This document shows, one piece after another, positions 1 through 9,363 of a stretch of DNA of 60,215 nucleotides. The stretch is from assembly GCA_022446985.1 (NCBI GenBank), contig JAKVBD010000025.1:1-60215 (forward strand), read 5' to 3'. This stretch comes from Lentisphaerales bacterium (GTDB lineage Bacteria > Verrucomicrobiota > Lentisphaeria > Lentisphaerales > Lentisphaeraceae). Every line of letters begins with the position of its first letter. Positions within the stretch are counted from its first letter, which is position 1. Position numbers and translations under genes: made by a program. The notes under the pieces are model-generated. The model was not told the origin of the DNA and did not search any database. It saw only the letters and a list, made by a program, of their open reading frames with translations.

Positions 1-2695
1 TTGACGCATCCTTCAGCAGTTCTTTCTCTGAAGCAAAGTGCCAGTGGGCAATAGTCGAAGAATGTGAAGTCGGCGATGAATTAATCAGAAAATCTTTCGG
101 GTCTAGTGCTTTTCGGGTCAATTTCAATTCACCGATCATTGCATCCAGACTTTTCTCTTTCTGATCGCTAAACAAAACAACGCTTCCGTTAGATTCTCTA
201 TTTTTCATAACTTTCTTGGTTACAGTTTGAAAGTCATTTATGGGACTGTTATTCGAAGAGTAATCTTTCACAAAAAATTTAACTGTGGTTTCTTCGCCAT
301 TAGTGTCTGCTATGACGCCGATGTAATACGACTTGTTTAAATGAAGCTGTAAGTCTGAAATCAGATAGTCGCTTTTCTTGATATCCCACAGCTTAAGAAC
401 GAGGGTTCCCGGCGGGTATTTGCTTTGTGTGCCAGCAATCCCCAATGCCCAGGAAAGACTGTCTCCATTAGCATTTTGTGAAGCAATCATGCGCATTTTA
501 TTTTTTTCATTGTGGTAGGCATTTAACTGAACTTTTGCCTCAATGGTGAAATCGCCATCGGTCAACATCTGAACATCTTCTGCGAGAAAATGAATAAAGT
601 CATTTTGTCCATTACTGCTTATGGCATTCAGACCATTTTTCATCTTGGCATAATGAGTGTTTTTTTCCTGTAAGCCAGTATCCCGATTTTGGTGAAACTG
701 CTGTTGATAGTCGATGAACTCTTTAGACATGGTCAGTTCATTTTGGCTGGGAAACCTTCCATAAGCCCGGCTATAAATATTTTTGACAATTTCATCTTTG
801 TTGAGCTGTTTACTGCGAACTAGACGGCTGGCTAGAGCTTCAGAGCGTTTCATAACCCAGGGGCCATTCATCATCAATAAAGATTGAACCGGAGTTGTGG
901 TGACATTTCTAACAGCATTACTGGCAAATGAATCAGCCCAGTCAAAAGCATTGAGGAACTCATCTTTTTCATTTCTAACAACCTTTACATAGATTGAACG
1001 GTTTGGAGAATTACCGCTAACAGATGAACCGCCCTTTTCACGCTGTTTCAACTCACCACTGACCGCTAACATCGAGTCTCTTAAAGCTTCGGCGTCCAAG
1101 CGCTTGTCGGACATTCTCCAAAGCTGGTGATTATTTGGATCCTTGTTCATATATTCAGCCATATTTTTATGTTGTGATGACTGTCTGTAGGTCTTCGACA
1201 TCATGATCAGCTTATGCATCGGCTTAAAGCGCCATTCATTTTGTTTAAATTGTTCAACCAGCCAATCCAGCAATTCCGGGTGAGTTGGCTTTTCTCCTAA
1301 CTTCCCAAAGTCATTTGGATTTGCTGCAATGCCCCGGCCAAAGTGATACTGCCAGATGCGGTTGACGATCACTCTCGTTGTCAGAGGATTGTTCGGATTT
1401 GTAATCCACTTGGCTAAAGACGTTCTACGGCCTGTCGATTGAGGGGCTTTGGTTGGCACTGTCACTTTGGCATCGACATCTGCGCCCTTTGGGTAAAGAA
1501 CCGTCATAAAACCAGGCAGGATATCCTTGTCGCTTCCGGGAATTTTATTACTGGGTGCAGTTGGCCCTGCGTCTGATGCCGTCATACCTTTTAAGAGTGT
1601 TGGCTTTTTGGTTAATTTAGCTTTTAACTCAGCCAGCTTATCTTTTATTTTTTTCTTTGAACTAGGCCTATTCCATTCATGGAGAGCCTGTCTCATTACC
1701 AAATAAGCAATTTGTTTCTCGTAAGTGTCTCGTTCATTTTCAGGCTTTGCCATGATGTCCTGAACTTCATCCGGGAACATGATTATGGCTTTCTTATAGG
1801 CTTTTTTCCGATGTGGTGCCTCCAGCTTGGCTATGGCGTCAAGAGTTTCTCTATTTCCTTCTTTCCATTGCTTTAACAGTTTTTGTTTTATAGGCGTCTC
1901 CAAATGGATATCGTCGCGCCATACAATAGGTGCAAAAAAGGCCTTGAGGGCATAATAATCTTTACGGAGAATCGGATCGAACTTATGATCGTGACACTTG
2001 GCGCATTGCAAACCGGAGCCCAGAAAAACATCGGCAGTGACATCGGTTATATCCTGTAGAATTGTTTCCCAGTGAGTTTCTGCATCGCGCTGATTCCATT
2101 CATAAATCGGTAAACGAAAGTAACCTGTTGCCGTCAATGCTTCGGGATCTTCTGGAGCAATCTCGTCACCGGCTAACTGTTCCATAACGAATTGTTGATA
2201 TGATTTATCTTGATTAAAAGAACGAATGACATAATCGCGATACTTGTAAGCCGTCGGCCTGTAAAAGTCTCCTCTGTAGCCATCTGATTCTGCATAACGC
2301 ACGAGATCGAGCCAGTGACGCCCCCAACGCTCTCCGTAACGAGGACTGCTTAATAATTGATCAATAATTTTTTCATAGGCTTGAGGGTCATTGCTTTGGA
2401 CGAAAGCTTCTACTTCCGGCGCCTTTGGAGGTAAACCTATAAGGTCTATATAGGCCCGACGAATAAGTGAACGTTTATCGGCTTCAATGGCTGGAGTTAA
2501 GTTATGTTTTTTAAGACCTCTTAAGATAAATTGATCAATTGGGTGCTTTGACCAATTATTTCCTTCGACAACTGGAAGCTCAGGTACTTCTAGAGGTTTA
2601 TAAGCCCAGTATTGACGGTCGTCATCTGTAATCACGACCTTTTGTGCCTGTAAAAAATACGAAAAAATTAAGAGTAAAAAAATAATTTCCTTCAT
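1..2695 (-). CDS. DUF1549/DUF1553 (PSCyt2-PSD1) secreted protein with LamG-like C-terminal part, 3' end beyond window
   Basis: The reading frame is open from an ATG at 2695 to the left edge (898 codons), so the C-terminus is missing. It begins with a signal peptide (MKEIIFLLLIFSYFLQAQ). A DUF1549 region follows, with the family phrase LIRRAYIDLIGLPP, the ERWGRHWLDLVRYAES segment and a CAKCHDHKFDPI haem-binding-like site. Then comes DUF1553, read in the same frame near 860-1400. The last 250 or so residues read as a concanavalin A/LamG-like beta sandwich (AHWHF near the edge). It lacks the N-terminal PSCyt1 domain found in the paralogue at 9.4-12.1 kb. Such proteins are secreted in Planctomycetes and Lentisphaerae and are usually paired with DUF1501 proteins; their reaction is not established. 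It lies downstream of the sigma/FecR pair but is separated from it by transposase debris. Family assignment is firm, function unknown. Confidence 0.88.
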   Translation of the reverse strand, partial: MKEIIFLLLIFSYFLQAQKVVITDDDRQYWAYKPLEVPELPVVEGNNWSKHPIDQFILRGLKKHNLTPAIEADKRSLIRRAYIDLIGLPPKAPEVEAFVQSNDPQAYEKIIDQLLSSPRYGERWGRHWLDLVRYAESDGYRGDFYRPTAYKYRDYVIRSFNQDKSYQQFVMEQLAGDEIAPEDPEALTATGYFRLPIYEWNQRDAETHWETILQDITDVTADVFLGSGLQCAKCHDHKFDPILRKDYYALKAFFAPIVWRDDIHLETPIKQKLLKQWKEGNRETLDAIAKLEAPHRKKAYKKAIIMFPDEVQDIMAKPENERDTYEKQIAYLVMRQALHEWNRPSSKKKIKDKLAELKAKLTKKPTLLKGMTASDAGPTAPSNKIPGSDKDILPGFMTVLYPKGADVDAKVTVPTKAPQSTGRRTSLAKWITNPNNPLTTRVIVNRIWQYHFGRGIAANPNDFGKLGEKPTHPELLDWLVEQFKQNEWRFKPMHKLIMMSKTYRQSSQHKNMAEYMNKDPNNHQLWRMSDKRLDAEALRDSMLAVSGELKQREKGGSSVSGNSPNRSIYVKVVRNEKDEFLNAFDWADSFASNAVRNVTTTPVQSLLMMNGPWVMKRSEALASRLVRSKQLNKDEIVKNIYSRAYGRFPSQNELTMSKEFIDYQQQFHQNRDTGLQEKNTHYAKMKNGLNAISSNGQNDFIHFLAEDVQMLTDGDFTIEAKVQLNAYHNEKNKMRMIASQNANGDSLSWALGIAGTQSKYPPGTLVLKLWDIKKSDYLISDLQLHLNKSYYIGVIADTNGEETTVKFFVKDYSSNNSPINDFQTVTKKVMKNRESNGSVVLFSDQKEKSLDAMIGELKLTRKALDPKDFLINSSPTSHSSTIAHWHFASEKELLKDAS

Positions 2696-2807
2696 CAACA
2701 CACCTTTCTTTTTCCTCTTAAGTGCATTTTAGATAGTTTTGGACAGTGTGTTATAGATTTTTTCAGGAAATTTTAAAGGATATATAATGGGAGCGCCGCT
2801 CTCCGCA

Positions 2808-3927
2808 GGCTGTGTGAAAACTAACTTGCTATCGCTCTATCAGATTCAATATTGTACTGGGTAAAAACTCATTTTCGGGATAATTATAATTCACCATAAA
2901 CCATTTTTAACAAAGACTTTCACTTATATGATATGATGTTATTTATGACATTATCCCATCTGTCATAGAGAACCTTACTTCTAATAAAAATCATTGCTTC
3001 AGCATTTTCGACTTTCCATAATATGGCCGGAGACTTAATCCTCAGGATTATCATCCTGCGAATTGAACTTTCCACACTCCCTGACCCGATTGGATGCCCG
3101 GTATGAACTACTGATACTTCATTCTCTTGCTATTTCCGAGAAAATAAGATTGCCATTTTTGTTTGCTATTCCGCTTAAAAGCTTTATTCGAGTGTTTGTC
3201 AATCAGCGCTCCCGACTCTTGAACTTTACCTGAATACAAGAGTTCTTCGGCTTCTATTTTGAGATCTTCCCAGTGAGCATTTAGTGCAATTTTCTAAAAT
3301 ACCATGAAGGCTTTGCTTAGCATGCATATAATCAATAACTTCGACGACTTTAGAATTTTTTACTTTCAGTTTCTTGAGTAATGCCGGGATCTTTATCCAT
3401 TGCCTCTTTGTCTCATCAGCGACAAACGTAACACTCTCGCATTAGGTATCTTCAGCTCCCTTAGATAAGCTTCCAAGAGCTTTTTAAACGGCTTTTCATT
3501 GCCAACAACACCATCAATTTGAGCTGGAAACTGTTCATCAATCTCACCATTTGCTTTCAGGGTATAAATCGTCAAAACCTTGGGTTCTTTCCAGTCAGTA
3601 TGAAAGCCATGTCGTTGATTGCCTTCAGCTATTCGACCAGCTTTATTTATCCGACTGCGAATGCGTCCTCCATCAATACACAGAAATACTTTCTTGCCTG
3701 ACAGGCTTTCTTGAGAGTTACTACTTAGGTTTGCACACTCATCATCATTTAGGTCTGTAAAGTTACTGATATGTCGACGCATTATATTCTGAGAAAATGT
3801 AATGCCATCATCTTTCAATATTTTTGACGCTATTCCTGAACTGGGACATAAGGCTGACATCTTTAATGCTTAACTGTACAGAGACTGACTGACCAAGCCT
3901 TCAAAGCCAAGTGGATCAAGAAAAACC
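2808..3927 (-). mobile_element. Remnant of an ISKra4-like insertion sequence
   Basis: This 1.1-kb stretch between the FecR-like gene and the DUF1549/DUF1553 gene holds a decayed transposase (2920-3860 and slightly beyond). On the left it ends in GGCTGTGTGAAAACTAA (2808-2824), which looks like an IS terminal repeat. Similar ends occur on the MITE-like element at 44.9-45.1 kb. Just outside is a GC-rich dyad (2790-2806). No matching right terminus is visible, because the 5' part of the transposase is lost where it meets the FecR gene stop at 3928. Family assignment is by recognition of transposase C-terminal phrases, so moderate. Confidence 0.6.
2920..3860 (-). pseudogene. Degenerate transposase (ISKra4-like), frameshifted
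   Basis: An intact 155-codon piece (3393-3860) contains KVFLCIDGGRIRSR and WKEPKVLTIYTL, typical of the DDE-type core of ISKra4-like transposases. Past 3393 the homology continues in other frames: DETKRQWIKIPALLKKLKVK, VIDYMHAKQSLHGIL, then EDLKIEAEELLYSGKV, and finally SGSVESSIRRMIILRIKSPA and KVENAEAMIFIRSKV. The end is WDNVINNIISYK and a stop at 2920-2922. At least two frameshifts and a stop break it, and upstream of the ATG an in-frame TAA also interrupts the expected N-terminus. It is dead. The C-terminal phrases match what I recall of the family; a database search would settle the exact family. Confidence 0.65.
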
Positions 3928-5310
3928 TTACTCCTCTAACTCAAAGACAAGTGTCGGTGGCAGGTTGATCGGGTGTTCCTTACTGGCAAAAGCATGAACA
4001 TAACCATCTCGGTGATGCTCCTTAGATGTACGAATGACAATAAAAGTCACCAGATCATTACTATCTGCCATTATAAAGTCATGAAGGTCTGCACCATTGA
4101 TCATCACGGTTTTTCTTTGCACACTGCGGTTAAATGAAAATTCTCCCACTTTTACGGCTTTACTGAAATCAAGTTTATCTGATTGATCTTCATTTGCCGG
4201 AGCATTTTCCCATGTAAGTAAACTTTCAATCCAGTTATCCTGATTCTCGTCAGTTAAGCCATAAACTTCAAACGTCGCAGTCTCCGGTAAATGGTAAGTG
4301 TTGCCAAACCCTGTTGGAATAAAATTCAGTTTTAGTTTTACATTCTTAACAAAATGTGTCTTCAACCCAGCAATATCAAATTTCATGTAAGACTTGCGTT
4401 TCAATTCATTCAAAGCATTCTTTACCGTAAGCAAAGATACATGTTTATTTTTTGTTTTTTTACTGAAATCAATTGCCTGATCCATACCGCGACCTACAGC
4501 CGTAGAAATGCGCAATCTTTTTTCTGGCTTCTCCTTATTATAGGCCCCAAGGTTAAGCTCCTGCTGAATTTCTATACTGCGCAGCTTATTATCGCTGACC
4601 ATAGCAGACTTACCCGCAAAAAAGCGCTTACCTTCGCTTTCGGCATTTGCTTTAACTTCAACTTCGCCATCAATAACTTCAACCAGCGATTTCTCTGATT
4701 TCTTATTATAACTCACGACAAACTTAGTGCCGTGATCTATGGCCTTAGCCTTGGGAGTATCTATTGTGAAACCCTGAGCTCCTTCCGGCACCTCAACCAT
4801 AACTGTTCCATGTTTCACCAGGCAATTCATTGCATCAATCAACTCTATTTCAGCCGGGGCTTCAATGATCATTTCAACACCAGATGTAAACTTTACGGTG
4901 GCCAATCCTTCGACAAGATTAAAACCACCTGAGGTCAAATTCGAACCGGCTGATGTCGGTAGGGAACTATTGGTCCAGATACACTCTTCGGTTTTCACTA
5001 ATGTCGCTATTGATTTAGCCTGTGGTTGTATTTGTTTGGGAAAGATAAATGTTAAAACCAGCAAGGCTGCCACTGCGAAAAGAGCCACTTTATAATAAAT
5101 AATCGAATTGTTTTGTTTTAAGTCTTCCGAAGGCTCTATGCCTTTTTCAAAAAGCATCGCATCGAAAGTCGTTAAATCCATATAAAGACTGCGGGCTTCT
5201 TCATCATTCAAAATAAGCTCTTCCAGAGCTTTAGCCTCGTCATTGCTCAAACAATCGTCTTTCTGCTTTTCGATCCACAGGTATAATTGTTCTTCTTCTT
5301 TTTCAGTCAT
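3928..5310 (-). CDS. FecR-like anti-sigma factor with DNRLRE-like C-terminal domain
   Basis: This is a membrane-anchored regulator. The N-terminal 80 residues are cytoplasmic and acidic, like the short anti-sigma segment of planctomycete FecR proteins. One membrane helix follows (YKVALFAVAALLVLTFIF), then a periplasmic FecR domain (GLATVKFTSGVEMIIEAPAEIEL, DTPKAKAIDHGTKFVV, VIDGEVEV). The C-terminal 190 residues resemble the DNRLRE/CBM96-type beta domain (YMKFDIAGL, LKLNFIPTG, ATFEVYGL, WIESLLTWENAP). I chose the ATG at 5310 because it overlaps the sigma-factor stop as ATGA; the open frame begins at 5337. The sigma gene directly precedes it, so the pair probably forms a sigma/anti-sigma switch sensing something at the cell surface. 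The ligand is not visible. Confidence 0.82.
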   Translation of the reverse strand: MTEKEEEQLYLWIEKQKDDCLSNDEAKALEELILNDEEARSLYMDLTTFDAMLFEKGIEPSEDLKQNNSIIYYKVALFAVAALLVLTFIFPKQIQPQAKSIATLVKTEECIWTNSSLPTSAGSNLTSGGFNLVEGLATVKFTSGVEMIIEAPAEIELIDAMNCLVKHGTVMVEVPEGAQGFTIDTPKAKAIDHGTKFVVSYNKKSEKSLVEVIDGEVEVKANAESEGKRFFAGKSAMVSDNKLRSIEIQQELNLGAYNKEKPEKRLRISTAVGRGMDQAIDFSKKTKNKHVSLLTVKNALNELKRKSYMKFDIAGLKTHFVKNVKLKLNFIPTGFGNTYHLPETATFEVYGLTDENQDNWIESLLTWENAPANEDQSDKLDFSKAVKVGEFSFNRSVQRKTVMINGADLHDFIMADSNDLVTFIVIRTSKEHHRDGYVHAFASKEHPINLPPTLVFELEE

Positions 5311-5867
5311 ACTCCGGCTCCTGATTTCAACAGGCACTTCTTTAAATTTAGGCGAATGCGGCTGAGTGTTTTATAACATGCGGCGACTGTCCGGCCAATA
5401 GTTTCGGCCATTTTTTCAATGGGTTCGCCTTCGTGATAACGCAACATGATCATTGTTTTGTGATCCGGCTGTAAATGGCCTATGCACTTTTGGAGTTGAT
5501 TAAACTGTTTTTCCCGGCGTTCTTCTCCAGCGTCAAATTCTTCGCCGAGGACTTCATAAAAAGCATCACTGAAGATATAACGCTCAGACTCTTTATTTTT
5601 GACTTTTCGGTAGGTAAGAATGCGATAAAAAATGACTTTCCGGGCCCAGGCATTGAAATTGCTGCCTTCTGCAAATTGTGAAAATTCACGCCACATAACC
5701 AGTTTACTTTCCTGAAGGATATCCTCTGCATCAGAGATCCTTGGAACCAAGGCCATAACATAACGCGTCAGCTTTCTTTCATGCTCCGCCAATAAGCGGA
5801 TGAAAAGCTCATTGCGCTCATTACTCATGTCTTTTTTAAAATCTTCCATACCCCTCAAGTCCAGCAT
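5307..5867 (-). CDS. ECF RNA polymerase sigma factor, planctomycete/verrucomicrobial type
   Basis: The product (186 aa) has sigma region 2 (ELFIRLLAEHERKLTRYVMA, DAEDILQESKLVMWRE, FNAWARKVIFYRILTYRK) and region 4 (LQPDHKTMIMLRYHEGEPIEKMAETIGRTVAACYKTLSRIRLNLKKC). It matches the Rhodopirellula/Verrucomicrobium ECF subfamily, usually encoded beside a FecR or LamG protein, as here. The first ATG is at 5867, but starts at 5849 (MEDFKK) or 5828 (MSNERN) are equally possible, since family members usually begin close to the MSNERN position. No ribosome-binding site decides. Its stop overlaps the FecR start. Its targets probably include the neighbouring DUF1549/DUF1553 genes, an inference from adjacency only. 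Confidence 0.9.
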   Translation of the reverse strand: MLDLRGMEDFKKDMSNERNELFIRLLAEHERKLTRYVMALVPRISDAEDILQESKLVMWREFSQFAEGSNFNAWARKVIFYRILTYRKVKNKESERYIFSDAFYEVLGEEFDAGEERREKQFNQLQKCIGHLQPDHKTMIMLRYHEGEPIEKMAETIGRTVAACYKTLSRIRLNLKKCLLKSGAGV

Positions 5868-5956
5868 TTAGAATTTTGGACAGTCATTTTTCAAGAAAAT
5901 TATAATTTCTTAATCCAGTCTACAAAAAGAGAAGTGAAAGTGCATCAAACTATAAT

Positions 5957-6640
5957 TCAATCCTCACTGTAAAAATACTTATAATCGCCATTGGTAAATT
6001 TATAGTCATTTAAAGAAATAGAACCGATATTATACCACTTTACTGAGCCATCTGTTTTACACTGAGAAAAGCCGCGAGGACTCTTTTTTAATTGTGTAAA
6101 AACTGCCGCTCTTTCGCCATCAGCATGATTGGACGCCCAGGTTATTTCAGCACCCATTTGCAGGACACTCTCAGTCATCAAAATACCATCGCCATCGGCG
6201 ATTCTAGCCGGCGAAAACTCTCCCTGAAATTTATTACCTTTGTTTTCAAGGTGAGTGGCAAGACTGTAATGGTCCATCAACCAGAGGTCATGTTTTTTGA
6301 CTTTTTTGCGCCCTCTTGAAGGGATGTCATTTGAAGGACAACGATAAATGGTACCAGCTCCATCTCCTGCACCTCCTAAACTATTGAAGATGTCAAAGTA
6401 CTGTGCCGTCTTATAATCCAAAGCATAAACCCACTGAATATCCCCCCCCGGTTTAGGGTACTTGCCATGATTGTCTTTTGAATAAACAAAACACATGCGC
6501 CCTAATTGACTGAGGTTAGATTGACAGACCGCAATCATCGCTTTTTCACGGGCCTGACTCAGTGAAGGCAAAAGAATTGAAATCAAAACGCCAATTATAG
6601 CGACAACAATCAATAGCTCCATAAGGGTAAACTTTTTCAT
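5957..6640 (-). CDS. Type IV pseudopilin-like secreted protein
   Basis: The 227-aa protein opens with a class III prepilin signal and hydrophobic helix (MKKFTLMELLIVVAIIGVLI, then SILLPSLSQAREKA). Cleavage would fall just before a Phe, with the conserved Glu at +5. The globular part has two Cys in a CRCPSN-like position (TIYRCPSND) and ends in a DGSVKWYN strand. It lacks a clear H-X9-DG spacing. These proteins in PVC bacteria probably assemble into short pilus-like or secretion fibres, but no assembly ATPase or platform gene is in this window. Its ATG overlaps the sulfatase stop as ATGA, so it is the last gene of the 12.1-6.0 kb operon. Confidence 0.88.
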   Translation of the reverse strand: MKKFTLMELLIVVAIIGVLISILLPSLSQAREKAMIAVCQSNLSQLGRMCFVYSKDNHGKYPKPGGDIQWVYALDYKTAQYFDIFNSLGGAGDGAGTIYRCPSNDIPSRGRKKVKKHDLWLMDHYSLATHLENKGNKFQGEFSPARIADGDGILMTESVLQMGAEITWASNHADGERAAVFTQLKKSPRGFSQCKTDGSVKWYNIGSISLNDYKFTNGDYKYFYSED

Positions 6641-7989
6641 TTAATTGACTCCTGCCATTCTTTAAGTTTCTGCTTTAGCTTTGCTGTTATTTCAGGATAA
6701 CTTTGCAAAACATTTTTAGTTTCACCAAGATCATTCTCCAAGTCAAAAAGAAACTCTCCTTTGGGAGTATCCACTATTTGTAACTTACTATTCGGAGTCT
6801 TCTTTGTAATCAGGTATTTCCACTTGCCAAAACGGACCGAAACTTCATGTTTTGTGTCCCAAAATAAGAACTCATGCGAATTTTTTGAGAGTAAGCTTTT
6901 ACCGTCAATATTACCTGGAGTTTCAGCTCCCACCAATTGGCAAATTGTCGGATATAGATCCATTGCACTCGCCAATCTGCCATCTAATGAATTCTCTTGA
7001 AAGTGACCAGGGATTCTTGCGATTAACGGCACACGAGTCCCACCTTCAAATAGAGTGTATTTACCGCCTTTGAGTGGCCCATTGTTGGCATAGGTCACTA
7101 GCGATCCGCCATTATCACTGATAAAGAAAACAGCAGTTTTTTCAGTCAGCTCCAGCTTGTCCAACTGATTTAACAGCAAGCCAATTTCGCGATCCATGAA
7201 GTAGAGTTGCCCAAGATAATAATCGCGTCCTTCGGGATGAGCCGGATAACTTATTTTCTTACGCCAGTTCCAGTATTCCTTCTTGCTTTCAGCATCGGCA
7301 AAACCTTTTAAGCCTTTCTCTTTCAGATAACTCTCGGGTAACTGATGCGTAAAATTATGGACGGCGTTAAAAGATAAGTGAAGGTAAAATTTATTATCTT
7401 TATTTTGACTGATAAAATCTCTAGCTCGCTGACCAAAAAGTTCAGTCGTAAAACCTTCGACGTTGTCCTTCTTATTCTGAACATACATCGGCCCTTCATG
7501 TAAATTTCTGTCCTTGTATTTTGAGTCATGATGCAAGAAGTGCTTTGTACCGCCACTGAAACCAAAGAAAGTGTCGAAACCGTGATTCAGCGGAAAACCT
7601 CGCTTCTCAACTTTATCTGAAGCTCCATGGTGAAACTTACCAATAAGAGCATTGGTATACCCCTGCTCTTTCAAGGTCTCGGCTATGGTTGAGAATTCTG
7701 CCTTGTGCAACCCCGGACCTCCATACCAGTATTGCCTTTGCCGTTGTTGATAGGCCCCGGTCATAATCGCGATACGAGCAGCATTACAAATCGGCGCCGT
7801 TGAGTAAGCATTGGTAAAGCGTGTACCTTCCTTTGATAGGCGGTCGATATTTGGCGTTGAAACATCATCCACAAGGCCCATGCACGACATATCGGCATAA
7901 CCCAAATCATCGACTACAATGACAATGATATTCGGGCTCTCTTTAGCTTGTAATGAAAGACAAAGAAAGAAAAGAAGAAGTCGAATCAT
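6637..7989 (-). CDS. Secreted sulfatase (type I, S1 family)
   Basis: The 450-aa protein has a signal peptide (MIRLLLFFLCLSLQA) followed by the sulfatase fold: metal ligands in VVDDLGYADMSC (D27, D28), the STPNIDRLSKEGTRFTNAY segment, the catalytic motif CNAAR (C68-R72) then IAIMTG, ALIGKFHHG, a later SDNGG metal site, and GPLKGGKYTLFEGGTRVPL. The nucleophile Cys would be converted to formylglycine by a maturase, which is not in the window. The motif departs from the usual C-X-P-S-R, with Ala in the Pro and Ser positions; both functional residues are kept. The substrate is likely a sulfated marine polysaccharide. It overlaps both neighbours (DUF1501 upstream, pseudopilin downstream) by ATGA junctions. 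Confidence 0.93.
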   Translation of the reverse strand: MIRLLLFFLCLSLQAKESPNIIVIVVDDLGYADMSCMGLVDDVSTPNIDRLSKEGTRFTNAYSTAPICNAARIAIMTGAYQQRQRQYWYGGPGLHKAEFSTIAETLKEQGYTNALIGKFHHGASDKVEKRGFPLNHGFDTFFGFSGGTKHFLHHDSKYKDRNLHEGPMYVQNKKDNVEGFTTELFGQRARDFISQNKDNKFYLHLSFNAVHNFTHQLPESYLKEKGLKGFADAESKKEYWNWRKKISYPAHPEGRDYYLGQLYFMDREIGLLLNQLDKLELTEKTAVFFISDNGGSLVTYANNGPLKGGKYTLFEGGTRVPLIARIPGHFQENSLDGRLASAMDLYPTICQLVGAETPGNIDGKSLLSKNSHEFLFWDTKHEVSVRFGKWKYLITKKTPNSKLQIVDTPKGEFLFDLENDLGETKNVLQSYPEITAKLKQKLKEWQESIK

Positions 7990-9353
7990 AACAAGATATC
8001 CTTAACCACCTCGCCATGAACATCAGTTAATCTGAAGTCACGACCACTGTAACGATAAGTCAATTTTTCGTGATCTATTCCCAGCTGATGCAAGATAGTT
8101 GCATGAAGGTCGTGAACGTGAACTTTATTTTCAACTGCTCTAAGACCAAATTCATCGGTCTCGCCATAGCGCATACCACCTTTAAAGCCACCGCCTGCGA
8201 CCCAATAAGTGAAACCCAGGTGATTGTGATCGCGACCGCCACCACCTTGAATGGCATTCGCCAACTCTGTCGTTGGTGTTCTACCGAATTCACCGCCCCA
8301 CATAACAATAGTTTCATCGAGCATGCCGCGACGCTTCAGGTCTTTGATCAAAGCAGCAGCCGGTTTATCGGTTTTCTCTGCGTGACCTTTGTGATGATTT
8401 ATGTTGGTGTGATGATCCCAGTGGTTACCATTCCCAGAGTAAATCTGTACAAAACGGACACCGCGCTCAACCAGTCTTCTCGCGGCCAAACAAGCTTCCG
8501 CAAATGATCCGGCGCCATACATCTCTCTTGTTTCTTTGGTTTCGATATGAATATCAAAAGCATCAGTCGCTTCGGTCTGCATCTTAAAAGCCAGTTCCAT
8601 CGATTTTATACTGGCTTCCAACTTCGGATTAGACTGACGCTGTTTGCTGTGAGCCACATTTAAAAAGCGCAGTTGATCCAGAATTTTTTCCTGATCTTTT
8701 CGCGTGTGTTTATTGTTCTTCAGATTGGCAATAACCGTCTCAGGATTGATCGACTTCTTGGTACTTACATAAGTCCCTTGAAACTCTCCAGGGAGAAAAG
8801 AACTATTCCACAATGGAGAACCGACAAGAGGCTTCCCTGAACAAAGAACAACGTAGCCCGGCAGGTTCTCGTTTTCAGAACCCAAGCCATAGTTTATCCA
8901 TGAGCCCATCGAAGGTCGAATGGGCTGAATCTCACCGCAATTCATCATGCTTAATGCCGGAGCATGATTCGGAATATTGGTGTGCATGGAATTGATCACA
9001 CAGATGTCATCGATAACTCCACCAGTATGCTTATAAATGTCGTTGACATGGATACCGGACTTTCCATAGCGCTTAAACTCCCAGGGAGATTTCTTCAATC
9101 CACCGGTCGGTCTTTCAGTCGTTACATCGACAGACTTGGGACGGTCGCCATGAAACTTCTCAAGCATCGGTTTGTAGTCAAAAGTGTCTACTTGCGAAGG
9201 TCCGCCATTCATAAACAACTGAATAACTGCTTTAGCTCTAGGTTTGAGGTGCGGCTGTTGATTAGATGCCTGAACCTGATTCATCATTCCTGTCAGAGCA
9301 ACTGCTCCCATTCCGCCACCAAACTGATTGATAAATTCTCTTCTATTAACCAT
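7986..9353 (-). CDS. DUF1501 family Tat-exported protein
   Basis: The 455-aa protein starts with a Tat-like signal (MVNRREFINQFGGGMGAVALTGMM). The DUF1501 body follows: KAVIQLFMNGGPSQVDTFDYKP, the NHAPALSMMNCG segment, GMLDETIVMWGGEFGRTP, GGGGRDHNHLGFTYWVAGGG and HDLHATILHQLGID. The fold belongs to the alkaline phosphatase/sulfatase superfamily, and the GGEFGRTP and GRDHN motifs occupy metal-site positions, but no activity is established. A GAGGGGAAG ribosome-binding site precedes the ATG. The gene follows the cytochrome-like gene by 10 bp and overlaps the sulfatase start as ATGA. The cytochrome/DUF1501 pairing is nearly constant in this phylum. Confidence 0.93.
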   Translation of the reverse strand: MVNRREFINQFGGGMGAVALTGMMNQVQASNQQPHLKPRAKAVIQLFMNGGPSQVDTFDYKPMLEKFHGDRPKSVDVTTERPTGGLKKSPWEFKRYGKSGIHVNDIYKHTGGVIDDICVINSMHTNIPNHAPALSMMNCGEIQPIRPSMGSWINYGLGSENENLPGYVVLCSGKPLVGSPLWNSSFLPGEFQGTYVSTKKSINPETVIANLKNNKHTRKDQEKILDQLRFLNVAHSKQRQSNPKLEASIKSMELAFKMQTEATDAFDIHIETKETREMYGAGSFAEACLAARRLVERGVRFVQIYSGNGNHWDHHTNINHHKGHAEKTDKPAAALIKDLKRRGMLDETIVMWGGEFGRTPTTELANAIQGGGGRDHNHLGFTYWVAGGGFKGGMRYGETDEFGLRAVENKVHVHDLHATILHQLGIDHEKLTYRYSGRDFRLTDVHGEVVKDILL

Positions 9354-9363
9354 AATCTTCCCC

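Noticed and set aside
1679..1876. Plus-strand 65-codon frame in the left-edge gene, and many similar frames opposite other large genes
   Set aside because: They lie wholly inside well supported genes on the other strand and have no family features or ribosome-binding sites.
2930..2950. Another operator copy (GATGTTATTTATGACATT)
   Set aside because: It differs from TGTTA-N5-TAACA in the right arm and lies inside the decayed transposase.
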